A DNA stretch of 64,000 bases, taken from the NCBI RefSeq assembly GCF_050943825.1, contig NZ_JBMNPX010000001.1, forward strand, positions 1-64,000, read 5' to 3'. Source of the stretch: Pseudoflavonifractor sp050943825. GTDB lineage: Bacteria > Bacillota > Clostridia > Oscillospirales > Oscillospiraceae. Below are positions 1 through 7,697 of the stretch, in pieces (position 1 is the first letter of the stretch; each line of letters opens with the position of its first letter). The position numbers and the translations under genes are program-made. Below the pieces are notes generated by a model, which worked only from the letters and a program-made list of their open reading frames with translations, was not told where the DNA came from and did not search any database.

Positions 1-1
1 C

Positions 2-127
2 GATCCCATGTGGGACGATGAGCAGAGGGAAATGATTCAGGAATCCGTCAATGGCGGGCATCTGCAATGCTATCTGTTCCAGTGCCTCCACTGCGGAAAA
101 CACCTGGTCTGGATGGATTTTGATTGA
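2..127 (+). CDS. CbrC-family (UPF0167) protein, C-terminal fragment
   Basis: An open frame enters from the left edge and stops at TGA 125-127, giving 41 residues. It ends in YLFQCLHCGKHLVWMDFD, which matches the conserved C-terminus of CbrC/UPF0167 proteins, where a CxxC pair sits in an x-LFRCLHCG-x context. CbrC was named for colicin resistance in E. coli, and family members recur in toxin-immunity gene arrays. Only the tail is in the window, so the start and most of the domain cannot be judged. The next gene follows after 19 bases with a good ribosome site, so the two are probably co-transcribed. Family call is from motif memory. Confidence 0.7.
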   Translation, partial: DPMWDDEQREMIQESVNGGHLQCYLFQCLHCGKHLVWMDFD

Positions 128-146
128 TAAGGAGGTGCCTGCGCCA

Positions 147-1256
147 ATGGAAAAAACCTTCCTCAACCCCGCCACAAATAAGCAGTGGCGAATTGAAATT
201 GACGGACATACCATCCGAACCTGCTTGAATGGCGGGAAGGTCAAGGAGATCCTGTGCGACTCCGCCTTCCAGGTCAAGAGCAAGGCGGCCAGCGCCATGA
301 TGAGCCAGATGAGGAAAGGATTTGTCTATCAGAATCGGGATGCCGCTGTTGGGCAGGCGCGGTGCCATCGGTTTGTCGGTAAGGACAGCAACGGTTTTAT
401 GCCTCTGGCTACCGCCCTCACACGGGACGACTTCTTCCTGACGAGGGTGGTCGGAGATTTTGAGGACGAGACCCTCTATCACTTCGATGGTAGCGGGGAG
501 ATCCTCGAAACAGTTTCCCTGGGTGCAAAGAGAATGACCTATGAGCAGGTTCTCTGCCCCAATGACACCCTTCTTCTGAACAACAGCTATCTTTTGGAGC
601 AGTTCTCACTCCGCACCCATGAGGTCACGCCCTTTGTCAACAAGAAAAACAGCATGAAGGCCATGCTGGATGCCAGCGGTGACCTGGCCCTGTGGTACAC
701 AGGCGAGGAGATCGTCGCCTGTGACTTTGGCAGCAACACAGAGGTGTGGCGGGAAACGGTAAAATGCAAGAAGTCAAAAGACCCGAATTTTGCCTATTAC
801 TGCTTCGGAATGCTCTCTCCCCGGCAGAGCAAAGCGGCCTACCGCGTCACCGAGGGTGAGTATGTGCTGGTCGATTTGAAGTCCGCCCAAAAAGTAGTGA
901 TTCCCAATGAGGGCTGGCATCCCTTCTTCTCTCCAGATGACCAGTGCTTCTCTGTGGGCGGCAAGTTCTATCTGACCCAGACCGGAGAGGAGATAGCCAA
1001 TCCTTTCCCGTTTTCTGTCCGGCAGGGGCTGAGTTTTTCAGACACCTGTATGGTACGGACAAGGGACAGCCTGATGGCCGTTCAGCAGGATCGTGGCAGC
1101 TCCCCCATAGAGGTGTGGGATACCGGCAGCGGCCAACTGCTGGCTACCATTGATGACCCCTTTGTGGTGCGGCAGGTGAATTTTGCCTTTACCAAGAGCG
1201 GACTTGTCCTGCACACTGATTACGGGGCCATGAGCATCTATTCCTGCGCCCTCTAA
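147..1256 (+). CDS. WGR-like domain plus beta-propeller-like protein
   Basis: 369 residues. The ATG at 147 is chosen because GGAGGTG lies nine bases upstream; the frame is open back to 51, but that part overlaps the preceding gene. Residues about 8-60 (KQWRIEIDGHTIRT followed by a GGK turn and a basic helix ending KKGF-like) resemble a WGR domain, a small fold found in PARPs and in bacterial toxin or immunity contexts. The remainder has repeated short beta-rich units with W-D-like turns (for example EVWDTGSGQLLATIDD), suggesting a WD40-like propeller. No signal peptide or membrane segment is seen, so it is probably cytoplasmic. The role is unknown; its place in a probable immunity array is the main clue. 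Confidence 0.75.
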   Translation: MEKTFLNPATNKQWRIEIDGHTIRTCLNGGKVKEILCDSAFQVKSKAASAMMSQMRKGFVYQNRDAAVGQARCHRFVGKDSNGFMPLATALTRDDFFLTRVVGDFEDETLYHFDGSGEILETVSLGAKRMTYEQVLCPNDTLLLNNSYLLEQFSLRTHEVTPFVNKKNSMKAMLDASGDLALWYTGEEIVACDFGSNTEVWRETVKCKKSKDPNFAYYCFGMLSPRQSKAAYRVTEGEYVLVDLKSAQKVVIPNEGWHPFFSPDDQCFSVGGKFYLTQTGEEIANPFPFSVRQGLSFSDTCMVRTRDSLMAVQQDRGSSPIEVWDTGSGQLLATIDDPFVVRQVNFAFTKSGLVLHTDYGAMSIYSCAL

Positions 1257-1272
1257 AACGGAGAAGTGACCT

Positions 1273-1707
1273 ATGGATCATGAGAGGAAAAATCTATTGG
1301 CTCAGAAAAAAGCGCAGCTCAAGATAAAACAGAAAAGAGCAGAGATACAGCAATACAAGGACCGTCTCACAAAAAGTATCGAACATTTTTCTCAAAAATA
1401 TCGATATGCGGATGAAGCGGAAGCACTCAAAATTGAAACCTTTATCTCAAAACTCAATTTTGAGCAGCCGGGGCAGCTGGCGATCCAAGAAGTTTGCCCA
1501 TATCCTCATGGAAATGCCTACTTGTGCTTTTTAATGGGAACAGACGCCTTATTTGAGATTTATGTATTTGGCAAATATTCTGACATCATGAGCGATCATG
1601 ATGCATGGGAAGTTTTCAGTCCATACCTGTTGCTTGTGGACGAGGATTTTATTCATTACACTTATATTAACGATGATGGCGAAGTCATGGAATCACAAGT
1701 ATCGTGA
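1273..1707 (+). CDS. Hypothetical protein with N-terminal coiled coil
   Basis: 144 residues, starting at ATG 1273 with GGAGAAGTGA just upstream. The first 40 residues are rich in Lys, Gln and Glu with heptad-like spacing, suggesting a coiled coil. The rest is a small mixed alpha/beta domain ending in acidic and aromatic residues (DEDFIHYTYINDDGE). I do not recognise a family. The stretch is clearly more AT-rich than its neighbours, with AAA and ATT codons frequent, which fits a separate origin from the flanking GC-rich genes. Its place between a WGR-like gene and a SUKH gene suggests an immunity or accessory role, but this is inference only. Confidence 0.6.
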   Translation: MDHERKNLLAQKKAQLKIKQKRAEIQQYKDRLTKSIEHFSQKYRYADEAEALKIETFISKLNFEQPGQLAIQEVCPYPHGNAYLCFLMGTDALFEIYVFGKYSDIMSDHDAWEVFSPYLLLVDEDFIHYTYINDDGEVMESQVS

Positions 1708-1732
1708 TGGCGGAGAAAGAGCGTGGACACCT

Positions 1733-2482
1733 ATGAACAAAGAATCATTGACTGAAAAACTCCTGGACTTGGTCGAGGGGCGGGAAACTCCCGAAACCTG
1801 GAGGAGCTGGTGGGACGAACATGAGACGGAGTTGGAAGCCCTGCTGAGTCGGGGTGAATTTCTGAAGCTGAAGCCCTGCCGACATGGTTTCCAGTGGGTC
1901 CCGGTGTTTGGCAGCCAAAAGGGAGCCATCGCCATTCTGGAAAAGAGCGGCACAGCATTTGAGGCCAGCAATCTCTACCAGGAGCGGTATCTGGCGGAGC
2001 TGGACGCTTTCTGCGAGGAACAGAAGCAAGTACAGCGGGAAAAGCAAGCGAAATTCAAGGCCGACAACCCGGAGCTGTTTCGACGCTACCCCAAGTTCTC
2101 CAAGGCGTTGGCAAAGGTGCTGGACCCCACTGATGAGATCCAGCCTGCCGCCACGGAGGAGCAAATCGCAGGCCGAGAAAGGACGCTGGACTTCACGCTC
2201 CCGTCCCAGGTGCGGGAGTTTTTCCTGCTGACCGCAGGCATCAATGTATCCACAGGCGTGATCCTTACCCTTTCCGGGATGTTTGATCTGACCATCCATG
2301 GAGAGCGGTATTGTGTGCTGGGCGAGTTCTGGAAAGAAGCGGATGGCGACCAGCTCCTGCTCCGCCCCGGAGAGGAAACCATCTGGTACTACGCCCATGA
2401 GCAGGACAAGGTAAAGCGCCTCTGCAATGATATGGCAGAACTGCTGGAGAAGAAACTGGCGAGGTATCCCAATGAGCACTGA
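1733..2482 (+). CDS. SMI1/KNR4 (SUKH) family protein
   Basis: 249 residues from ATG 1733. The open frame extends to 1598, but that part overlaps the preceding gene, and no better start exists in between; the ribosome site is weak. Residues about 145-245 have the SUKH layout: an ERTLDFTLPSQVREFFLLTAG block (family consensus is E-x-LGx-LP-x-x-Y-x-x-F-L-x-x-x-G) followed by beta strands and a C-terminal helix. The N-terminal half is charged and helical with no recognised domain. SUKH proteins are a large class of immunity proteins against nuclease and other polymorphic toxins, and some serve as general scaffolds. Target unknown. Confidence 0.72.
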   Translation: MNKESLTEKLLDLVEGRETPETWRSWWDEHETELEALLSRGEFLKLKPCRHGFQWVPVFGSQKGAIAILEKSGTAFEASNLYQERYLAELDAFCEEQKQVQREKQAKFKADNPELFRRYPKFSKALAKVLDPTDEIQPAATEEQIAGRERTLDFTLPSQVREFFLLTAGINVSTGVILTLSGMFDLTIHGERYCVLGEFWKEADGDQLLLRPGEETIWYYAHEQDKVKRLCNDMAELLEKKLARYPNEH

Positions 2483-2543
2483 AAATATCGCCCATGAAAA
2501 ACGCTATCGGGACTGGCGGGTGCAGTATATAAATGCGGTATAA
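2472..2543 (+). pseudogene. Short ORF, possible N-terminal gene remnant
   Basis: A 23-codon frame begins at ATG 2472 inside the end of the SUKH gene and stops at 2543. The predicted peptide starts MSTENIAHEKRYRDW. The overlapping start looks like normal coupling to a following gene that has since been lost, but a short coincidental frame is equally possible. An AT-rich segment begins directly after it, so this may mark a recombination boundary in the array. Confidence 0.25.
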
Positions 2544-2583
2544 TGTTGACCAAAAAACTGACTTTAAAAGACGGTGAGTTCAC

Positions 2584-3102
2584 TTGAGAGAAGACATTGA
2601 GAGCTTAGAGCACGACTTTTCCTTGATAGAAAACGGCTTTAAGGTTGAAGAAAAAAGAGCTTTGGATGATTATAAGGCTCATGATCGTGAATACATCAAA
2701 GAGTTGGCGCTTTTGGCGTACAAATCTGAAGTATATCAGGTAAGAATGTATGGCGTATTCCTTTTGGGCTACTTATCAGAAGATGATGACATTTTAGTAT
2801 TCATGAGAGATGAGGTCTCGAAAGACGATGACTGGAGAGTTCAGGAGATATTAGCAAAGTCGTTTGATGAGTTCTGTAAGCGAAAAGGATATCAAAATGC
2901 TCTTCCAACGATTGATGAATGGATGAAAAGCAGCAATCCCAATACCCGGAGGGCTGTTACAGAAGGTCTGCGGATTTGGACGAGCAGACCATATTTCAAA
3001 GAGAACCCTATGGAAGCGATTAAACGGTTAGCTGGTTTGAGAGAGGATTCCAGTGAATATGTCAGGAAGTCGGTAGGTAATGCCTTGAGAGATATAAGCT
3101 AA
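2584..3102 (+). CDS. AlkD-like HEAT-repeat protein, truncated by in-frame stop
   Basis: 172 residues from TTG 2584, with GACGGTGAG upstream as a plausible ribosome site. The protein is made of alpha-helical HEAT-like repeats. The block WRVQEILAKSFDEFC, then NPNTRRAVTEGLRIW and YVRKSVGNALRDIS, closely resembles the DNA alkylation repair (AlkD/AlkC-like) family, which binds damaged DNA through helical repeats. The TAA at 3100-3102 falls exactly where the family normally continues, and the same frame then encodes 32 more family-like residues to 3201. The gene is therefore probably a recent pseudogene or a truncated variant. It is markedly AT-rich compared with the rest of the window. Confidence 0.7.
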   Translation: MREDIESLEHDFSLIENGFKVEEKRALDDYKAHDREYIKELALLAYKSEVYQVRMYGVFLLGYLSEDDDILVFMRDEVSKDDDWRVQEILAKSFDEFCKRKGYQNALPTIDEWMKSSNPNTRRAVTEGLRIWTSRPYFKENPMEAIKRLAGLREDSSEYVRKSVGNALRDIS

Positions 3103-3201
3103 AAATTTCCAGATTTAATTGAGGCTGAACTAAATCGTTGGAAATTGGATAGGAAAGAAATCAATCAAGTATATAAATTGGCAATCAAATTTATTAAGTA
3201 G
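3103..3201 (+). pseudogene. In-frame 3' remnant of the AlkD-like gene
   Basis: Directly after TAA 3100-3102 the same frame reads on for 32 codons (KFPDLIEAELNRWK and onward) to TAG 3199-3201. Family members typically continue after ALRDIS with a Lys-Lys/Phe-Pro-rich helix of this kind. One A-to-T change (AAA to TAA) would account for the stop. No ribosome site or start codon is evident here, so this is the orphaned end of the upstream gene, not a separate gene. Confidence 0.65.
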
Positions 3202-3276
3202 CGAATTCCATTTTGTTTGAGAGACGCTTCTGCCAAAGTCAAGGATACTAACAACCGCAGAGAGGAGACAATCCCC

Positions 3277-3804
3277 ATGTCAAACAGCCGGGTAGCCACT
3301 TGGAGCGGAATCCGAAACAAACTGGAGAATGACTACCTGTGCCCGGCGCTCCGGGACCGCATCCAGTATTTTGCCACCAGCTACTGGGAAAGCCATGACC
3401 AAACAGGCCGGGCGGCCATTCGATTGGACGGCGTGGAGGTGCTGCGAAGCAACTACTATGCCTATGAACAGCATTATTGGAACAGATATCAGGCCCTGCG
3501 GCGGGAGGGTGTCGGAGAGGTCGACCCGAAGGCCCCCTTCCGGCTGGCCCATGAAGGGACGCTGAGCGACGGCTGTTTTGACAACGGTTTTTTCTATGAG
3601 GCGTTTCACGAATTTGACAACCAGAGCATCGAGAAAAGCCTTGTCAGCAAGAATCCTCTTGTCCGCATCTTTGCCCTCCTGGACCGCAGGCTGGGAAAGC
3701 GCCGCCTGCTGCCTTTGGAGAAATCCATGGAGCAAGAACTGGACTGGGTGCGGGCCTTCTATGTGATCCGGATGCAGGCCGAAGGGTTAATGGAAAAGGA
3801 ATAA
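3277..3804 (+). CDS. SF0329-like small cytoplasmic protein
   Basis: 175 residues. ATG 3277 is preferred over the upstream open frame because AGAGGAGA sits eight bases before it. The N-terminus (WSGIRNKLENDYLCPALRDRIQYFATSY) followed by an acidic-aromatic middle resembles the poorly characterised SF0329 family, whose members start with a W-S-x-L-x-K motif and the CPAL-x-x-R-x-x-Y-x-x-T-x-Y block. No membrane segment or catalytic motif is visible. SF0329-type genes often sit in arrays of small unrelated genes, as here. Function unknown; family assignment from memory of the N-terminal block. Confidence 0.65.
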   Translation: MSNSRVATWSGIRNKLENDYLCPALRDRIQYFATSYWESHDQTGRAAIRLDGVEVLRSNYYAYEQHYWNRYQALRREGVGEVDPKAPFRLAHEGTLSDGCFDNGFFYEAFHEFDNQSIEKSLVSKNPLVRIFALLDRRLGKRRLLPLEKSMEQELDWVRAFYVIRMQAEGLMEKE

Positions 3805-3822
3805 CATTCAGGAGGAACTGCC

Positions 3823-4182
3823 ATGTCACAGATCGCATCCTTTTATCTTCTCAAAGACGGCCGGCGGCAGGAACTGTCCAATGGCGACTGCTCTGGCGCG
3901 GTTTATATGGCCATCTGGGACTGGTGTGAGAGCGAGCTGGATTTGGATGTCCGTTTTCCTGCTCCCCAGACGGAGGACACCCTGGACTGCGCTCTGCTGG
4001 AGGGAGAGCTGGCGTCTAAACTGCTGGCAGCTCTGCGGGAGCAGAACCTCCCGGAGCTGGCCGCTAAAATTGCCCCAGACTGGGATCTACTCACCGAGGC
4101 GGTACAAAGCGGACTTGAAACGCTGCGCTCCCATCTGGAACTGGTGCAGGGAGACGCTGCCCTGCTGTATGAAATGACTTGA
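3823..4182 (+). CDS. Hypothetical small acidic protein
   Basis: 119 residues from ATG 3823, with CAGGAGGAACTG eight bases upstream, a strong ribosome site. The protein is acidic and mostly helical: a short beta start (ASFYLLKDG), a W-x-W-CE motif near residue 32, then Leu-rich helices to the end. I do not recognise a family. It follows the preceding gene by 18 bases, so it is almost certainly in the same transcript. Size and context fit an immunity-type protein, but nothing in the sequence proves that. Confidence 0.6.
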   Translation: MSQIASFYLLKDGRRQELSNGDCSGAVYMAIWDWCESELDLDVRFPAPQTEDTLDCALLEGELASKLLAALREQNLPELAAKIAPDWDLLTEAVQSGLETLRSHLELVQGDAALLYEMT

Positions 4183-4233
4183 CGAGACTATGCCCATGAC
4201 AAGGATACAGGTTAAGAAACGGAGAGAAATACC

Positions 4234-4587
4234 ATGGTGAGAGATGGACTTGTGTTCAAAGATGAGGGTGGTCAGGTCATATTCAACCAGTACAGCTTCT
4301 GTGAACTGGTGAAGCACCTGCTGGTGGAGCTGGTGGGGATCTCCTATGAGGAAGCATCTCAGATAGTGGAACGCTCACCGCTGGCAGAGCCAGTGGCCGA
4401 TGCCTTGGGAGTGGCGATATTCAGCCATGACCTGCCTTATTACTGGGCTATGTTTTTCTACTATGGGAACGGTTATTGGTGGAAAAGGGGTATTCCGGCG
4501 CAGCCAGAGGATATGGATGCCTATGAAGCTCTGGAAAATAAGATCATGGAGAAATATGACTTAAAGGAACCCTTTGAGTGGGAATAA
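4234..4587 (+). CDS. Hypothetical protein
   Basis: 117 residues from ATG 4234 with GGAGAGAAA upstream. It has an N-terminal beta hairpin, a helical middle (KHLLVELVGISYEEASQIV) and an aromatic segment LPYYWAMFFYYGNGYWW, which is too polar and short for a normal membrane span. The tail is acidic (PFEWE). No family recognised. The same-strand spacing and size match the neighbouring small genes of the array, and immunity or housekeeping roles cannot be separated from sequence alone. Confidence 0.58.
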   Translation: MVRDGLVFKDEGGQVIFNQYSFCELVKHLLVELVGISYEEASQIVERSPLAEPVADALGVAIFSHDLPYYWAMFFYYGNGYWWKRGIPAQPEDMDAYEALENKIMEKYDLKEPFEWE

Positions 4588-4599
4588 GAGGTGAAATTT

Positions 4600-4959
4600 A
4601 TGTGGGAGAAGCAAATGTATGAGCTGCTTGATAAACTGAGCCAAATCAATTATGAAGAACTCGATATAGACGATTTCTTAGATCAAAGAGACAGTGATCC
4701 TTTTGACAGTGAATGGGTCAGGGTTTATCAGGCTCTCGAAGAACTGAAAAAGGGAAAAACAGTTGCTGATACCCGAGAAATAGAGAAGAAAGCATACATC
4801 ACCGTCTACGAAAAATCGGAGAATGATGAGTTGGCAGGGTACATCTCTGACGACTTTGGACTGATTGCAGACAGCAAACGGCTGGGCTACTCGGACAAAT
4901 GGCTGGAGAAGCTGATTTCCTGCTATGAAAATGCAAGGATACCTTGCGGGGAACTTTGA
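4600..4959 (+). CDS. Hypothetical protein
   Basis: 119 residues from ATG 4600, which has AGAGGTG at a proper distance; GTG 4591 in the same frame is a possible alternative start but lies inside that ribosome site. The sequence is helical and acidic at the N-terminus (ELDIDDFLDQRDSD) and ends with an ELAGYISDDFGLIADSKRLGYSDKWLEKLISCY block. I have a loose memory of similar ISDDFGLI blocks in uncharacterised immunity-array proteins but cannot name the family. The gene is more AT-rich than the next one. Confidence 0.55.
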   Translation: MWEKQMYELLDKLSQINYEELDIDDFLDQRDSDPFDSEWVRVYQALEELKKGKTVADTREIEKKAYITVYEKSENDELAGYISDDFGLIADSKRLGYSDKWLEKLISCYENARIPCGEL

Positions 4960-4972
4960 GGGAGGTATTGCC

Positions 4973-5752
4973 ATGGGACTTGATATTTACGCCGGAACAC
5001 TGACACGGTACTATGCTCACAATTGGAAAACCGTTGTTCAGCAGTGGGCGGAGGAAAACGGATACGCCTTTAACCGGATCACGCCGGATGGAGAAGCTGC
5101 TGATAACGAGGAAGAAATGTCCCCGGCTGAGATCCAGACGGCGGTGGAGAACTGGCGGGATCAGATCTTGAGCGCCATTTCTCAGCCGGGCCAGCCCCCC
5201 TACACTCCCTGGACGGAGGACAATGAGAAGCCCTATTACACCGACAAGCCGGATTGGGATGCCTTCGGCGCTATGTTGCTGGTGGCCGCCTGCCATACAT
5301 ACGATGAGCCGGTGCCCCCCACTGTGGAGAAGGACTGGAACTTCGGAGAGCATCCTCTGGTAGCCCGCCTTGGATCGGATGAGGAGCGGGTGTGGTCCCT
5401 GTTCCGTGGGGCAACCTGGTGGCTGCCTCTGGCGGATGCCTTCTTCTTTCAGGCGCCTCTGCCCACCGATGATCAGGCGATGATCGCCACCCTGGGCGGA
5501 CTGCGGAAGGAGCTGGAGAAGCTGAACCAGCTGGCGTGGCAGGCCGATGAGGATACCATCCTTGATTGGGCAGACACGGAGGGATACCCGGTAGACGGAA
5601 TTATAGATGCAGATGGACAGTATAGCAAGGCGGACATCCCGGAACACACCCAGTATGACACCCAATCCCTTGCCAAGTTTGCCTTCTCCATGTTCTGGCG
5701 TGCCATGCGGTTTGCCGAGGAACAGCAGGTACCCATTTTGCTGGATTACTGA
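4973..5752 (+). CDS. Hypothetical protein (MGLDIYAGTLTRYY type)
   Basis: 259 residues. ATG 4973 is chosen because GGGAGGT lies seven bases upstream; the frame is open back to 4925, overlapping the previous gene. The N-terminus MGLDIYAGTLTRYYAHNWKT has the look of small uncharacterised proteins with a conserved MG-x-D start, also seen in the next gene (MGYDVSFHPIS). The middle is rich in Trp and Pro, with no recognised catalytic motif, signal peptide or membrane helix. It is probably a cytoplasmic protein in the immunity-like array. Function unknown. Confidence 0.65.
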   Translation: MGLDIYAGTLTRYYAHNWKTVVQQWAEENGYAFNRITPDGEAADNEEEMSPAEIQTAVENWRDQILSAISQPGQPPYTPWTEDNEKPYYTDKPDWDAFGAMLLVAACHTYDEPVPPTVEKDWNFGEHPLVARLGSDEERVWSLFRGATWWLPLADAFFFQAPLPTDDQAMIATLGGLRKELEKLNQLAWQADEDTILDWADTEGYPVDGIIDADGQYSKADIPEHTQYDTQSLAKFAFSMFWRAMRFAEEQQVPILLDY

Positions 5753-5763
5753 GGAGGGATTTT

Positions 5764-6477
5764 ATGGGATATGATGTAAGTTTTCACCCGATTTCACCGG
5801 AAGAAATGCGGGAATGGTATTTCACCCCGCTTACCTGGATACAGCAGGGGCAGGAGGAAAAGGTGCTGGCCCTTGCCGCGCAGCACGGAATGGAGGATTT
5901 CTACGCGGAAAAATATCTGGACACCCTGCGAGTCGGGGCGGAGACAGAGCCTGATGAGTTATTTGATAAGAGCCATGGCTTTTACATTGCGGTGATCCAA
6001 GGCTTCTTCCGGGACTACTATTACACTAGAGGGAGCAGTTTTTCCCTTCTGATGGAGGAGAAGCCGGAATATGTCCGGTACTTCACCCCATGGGCGCAGG
6101 TGGTGCCAACAGCCTTTCCCACTCCGGCAGAAAATCAGATCATCGAAAACTACTGCTCCGGTGTGTACCTGTCTCGGGATCAGGTCACACAGCTCCTCCG
6201 GAATCTGGAGCAGGAACCAAAGGTGCTGGAAGATCTGGAGGGAGTTTGGAGCGATGGGCAGCTTGCGGTGCTGAAAAAGGCACTTGTCGCTGCGGCAGAA
6301 TTGGGTGTCGGTCTGCTGGAAGCCACTGAGGTGGTGGAACCTAACCCTATCCGCCCCAATGAGAGTACGAGCTACTCAAACCTGTACCACTGCGACCGGG
6401 ATGGGGTGTATCTCTACATGGATGCCGCCAGCAGGCAGATCGAGGATGCCATCAGGAGAAGTGAGGGACAAGTATGA
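5764..6477 (+). CDS. Hypothetical protein (MGYDVSFHPIS type)
   Basis: 237 residues from ATG 5764, with GAGGAGGG seven bases upstream and 11 bases after the previous stop. The start MGYDVSFHPISPEEM resembles the opening of the preceding product, suggesting that both belong to related uncharacterised families, although the rest differs. The protein is helical with several aromatic clusters and ends near SRQIEDAIRRSEG. The stop overlaps the next start by four bases (ATGA), so translation of the DUF4261 gene is probably coupled to this one. No function can be assigned. Confidence 0.65.
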   Translation: MGYDVSFHPISPEEMREWYFTPLTWIQQGQEEKVLALAAQHGMEDFYAEKYLDTLRVGAETEPDELFDKSHGFYIAVIQGFFRDYYYTRGSSFSLLMEEKPEYVRYFTPWAQVVPTAFPTPAENQIIENYCSGVYLSRDQVTQLLRNLEQEPKVLEDLEGVWSDGQLAVLKKALVAAAELGVGLLEATEVVEPNPIRPNESTSYSNLYHCDRDGVYLYMDAASRQIEDAIRRSEGQV

Positions 6478-7352
6478 GCAATAAAGTGTTCCAGCAAAAC
6501 CTGAATGACAAAAAAGGCCCCCAGCCCGGTGGCCCCTATCTCATTCAGATGCTGTTCAAAGAGCCGGTGGACATGCCGGACAAGGACGAAATGACCGCTG
6601 TAATGGAAAAGCACATTGGCGCTGTAGAGTGTTTCTGCCGTGATAAAAAGATGGCCGGCTTTGCCGCCCTGGATCATATCGCGGAATTTCAGGATGGCAA
6701 ATGCCCGGTGCAGCTGATGGTAATGAAATGCGATAAATTCAAGGGTAAAGGCTTTGACGCCTTCCTGATGAGTCAGATGTGGGACTGCCAGGAGGACCGA
6801 GAGCGGATTTTCCGGGAGTGCCGGTATCAGGTGGTGGCCACCGATATGCTGGCTGCGGCGCTTCCGGCGCTGGAGCGGGCCAACTTGGACGCCGACTTTG
6901 TGGAGGCCCTTGCGGAGCTGTACCCCACCTGTGAGGCGTTCTATTTCCAGAACTGCGGCAAGCTCCTACTGGCGGAGGATGTGCGTTCCCACCAGATCGA
7001 AGGCTCGGATCGTTTCATCCGTTTTGGCGTCAATGTCCGCTTCTTCAACATTGAGGGTACCGAGGATATGCTCATTGATACAGTGGGCATGAGTACCCTG
7101 TTCCTGCCGGATCTCCAGTACCATTTCCACGATATGAACCCCAACTGGGTGGTAAACCACGCCTACAATGTGGCGTCCTATGTTCTGGAGCATGACAACC
7201 CTATTAAGGATGGGGAAACGGTAGACGGCGTAGCGGATGGTCAAATGAGTCGGGAAATCCAGTGGAAGTGCCAGTATGAGGATGCCCTGATCCAGCCGCC
7301 CAGAGGGGTGCTGGATATCCATATGGGAGAATTTGCTGCTGGGCAGCGGTAA
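6474..7352 (+). CDS. DUF4261 domain-containing protein
   Basis: 292 residues from ATG 6474, overlapping the previous stop by four bases. The C-terminal third (TVGMSTLFLPDLQYHFHD, VVNHAYNVASYVLEHDNPI, then a D-G-x-T-V and WKCQYEDAL block) matches the DUF4261 domain, which occurs in bacterial proteins of unknown function, often beside SUKH and other immunity proteins. The N-terminal half (GPYLIQMLFKEPVDMPD) is the usual partner region. No signal peptide or membrane segment. This is the last gene of the array; no clear terminator hairpin follows. Confidence 0.75.
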   Translation: MSNKVFQQNLNDKKGPQPGGPYLIQMLFKEPVDMPDKDEMTAVMEKHIGAVECFCRDKKMAGFAALDHIAEFQDGKCPVQLMVMKCDKFKGKGFDAFLMSQMWDCQEDRERIFRECRYQVVATDMLAAALPALERANLDADFVEALAELYPTCEAFYFQNCGKLLLAEDVRSHQIEGSDRFIRFGVNVRFFNIEGTEDMLIDTVGMSTLFLPDLQYHFHDMNPNWVVNHAYNVASYVLEHDNPIKDGETVDGVADGQMSREIQWKCQYEDALIQPPRGVLDIHMGEFAAGQR

Positions 7353-7697
7353 AATATAGTGTGTTTGGAGCAGATAGGGATGCTTTTCTTATATACAAAA
7401 GAGTAGGGGCATATTGCTTTTTGACTTGCGCCATCATGCTGCGTATTTTTGGCTCATGCAGTTGTGACCTGTTGTTAAAAACAGCAGACAGACTTCTCGC
7501 TGCTCACAACATTGAGCCAAACCAATCAAGCTGTTGTATGTGGCACTGTCTCCCACCTTAATGATGCTTTTTGTGAAAAAGATCTGCTTTTATACATCAA
7601 AATGGTTACTCTCAGAGGACCTAAAATATGAGTTTGTGATACCGCATATAATACTTATGACTTTACTGTACGGATAGGCAACATCTCATCACAGGCC
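7353..7697 (+). other. Gene-free interval at the array end
   Basis: These 345 bases lie between two convergent genes. A 66-codon frame at 7361-7561 has no ribosome site, is Cys- and Leu-rich in a random way and resembles nothing known, so I do not call it. I see no convincing hairpin-plus-T-tract terminator for either flanking gene. A TATAAT at 7647-7652 has no -35 partner. The segment is more AT-rich than the core genome, like the intergenic DNA to its right. Confidence 0.5.

Noticed and set aside
2539..2544. TATAAT before the AlkD-like gene as a promoter
   Set aside because: The -35 position reads GCGGGT, so the match is only one hexamer in AT-rich DNA.
7361..7561. 66-codon plus-strand frame after the array
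   Set aside because: No ribosome site, random composition rich in Cys and Leu, and no recognisable similarity.
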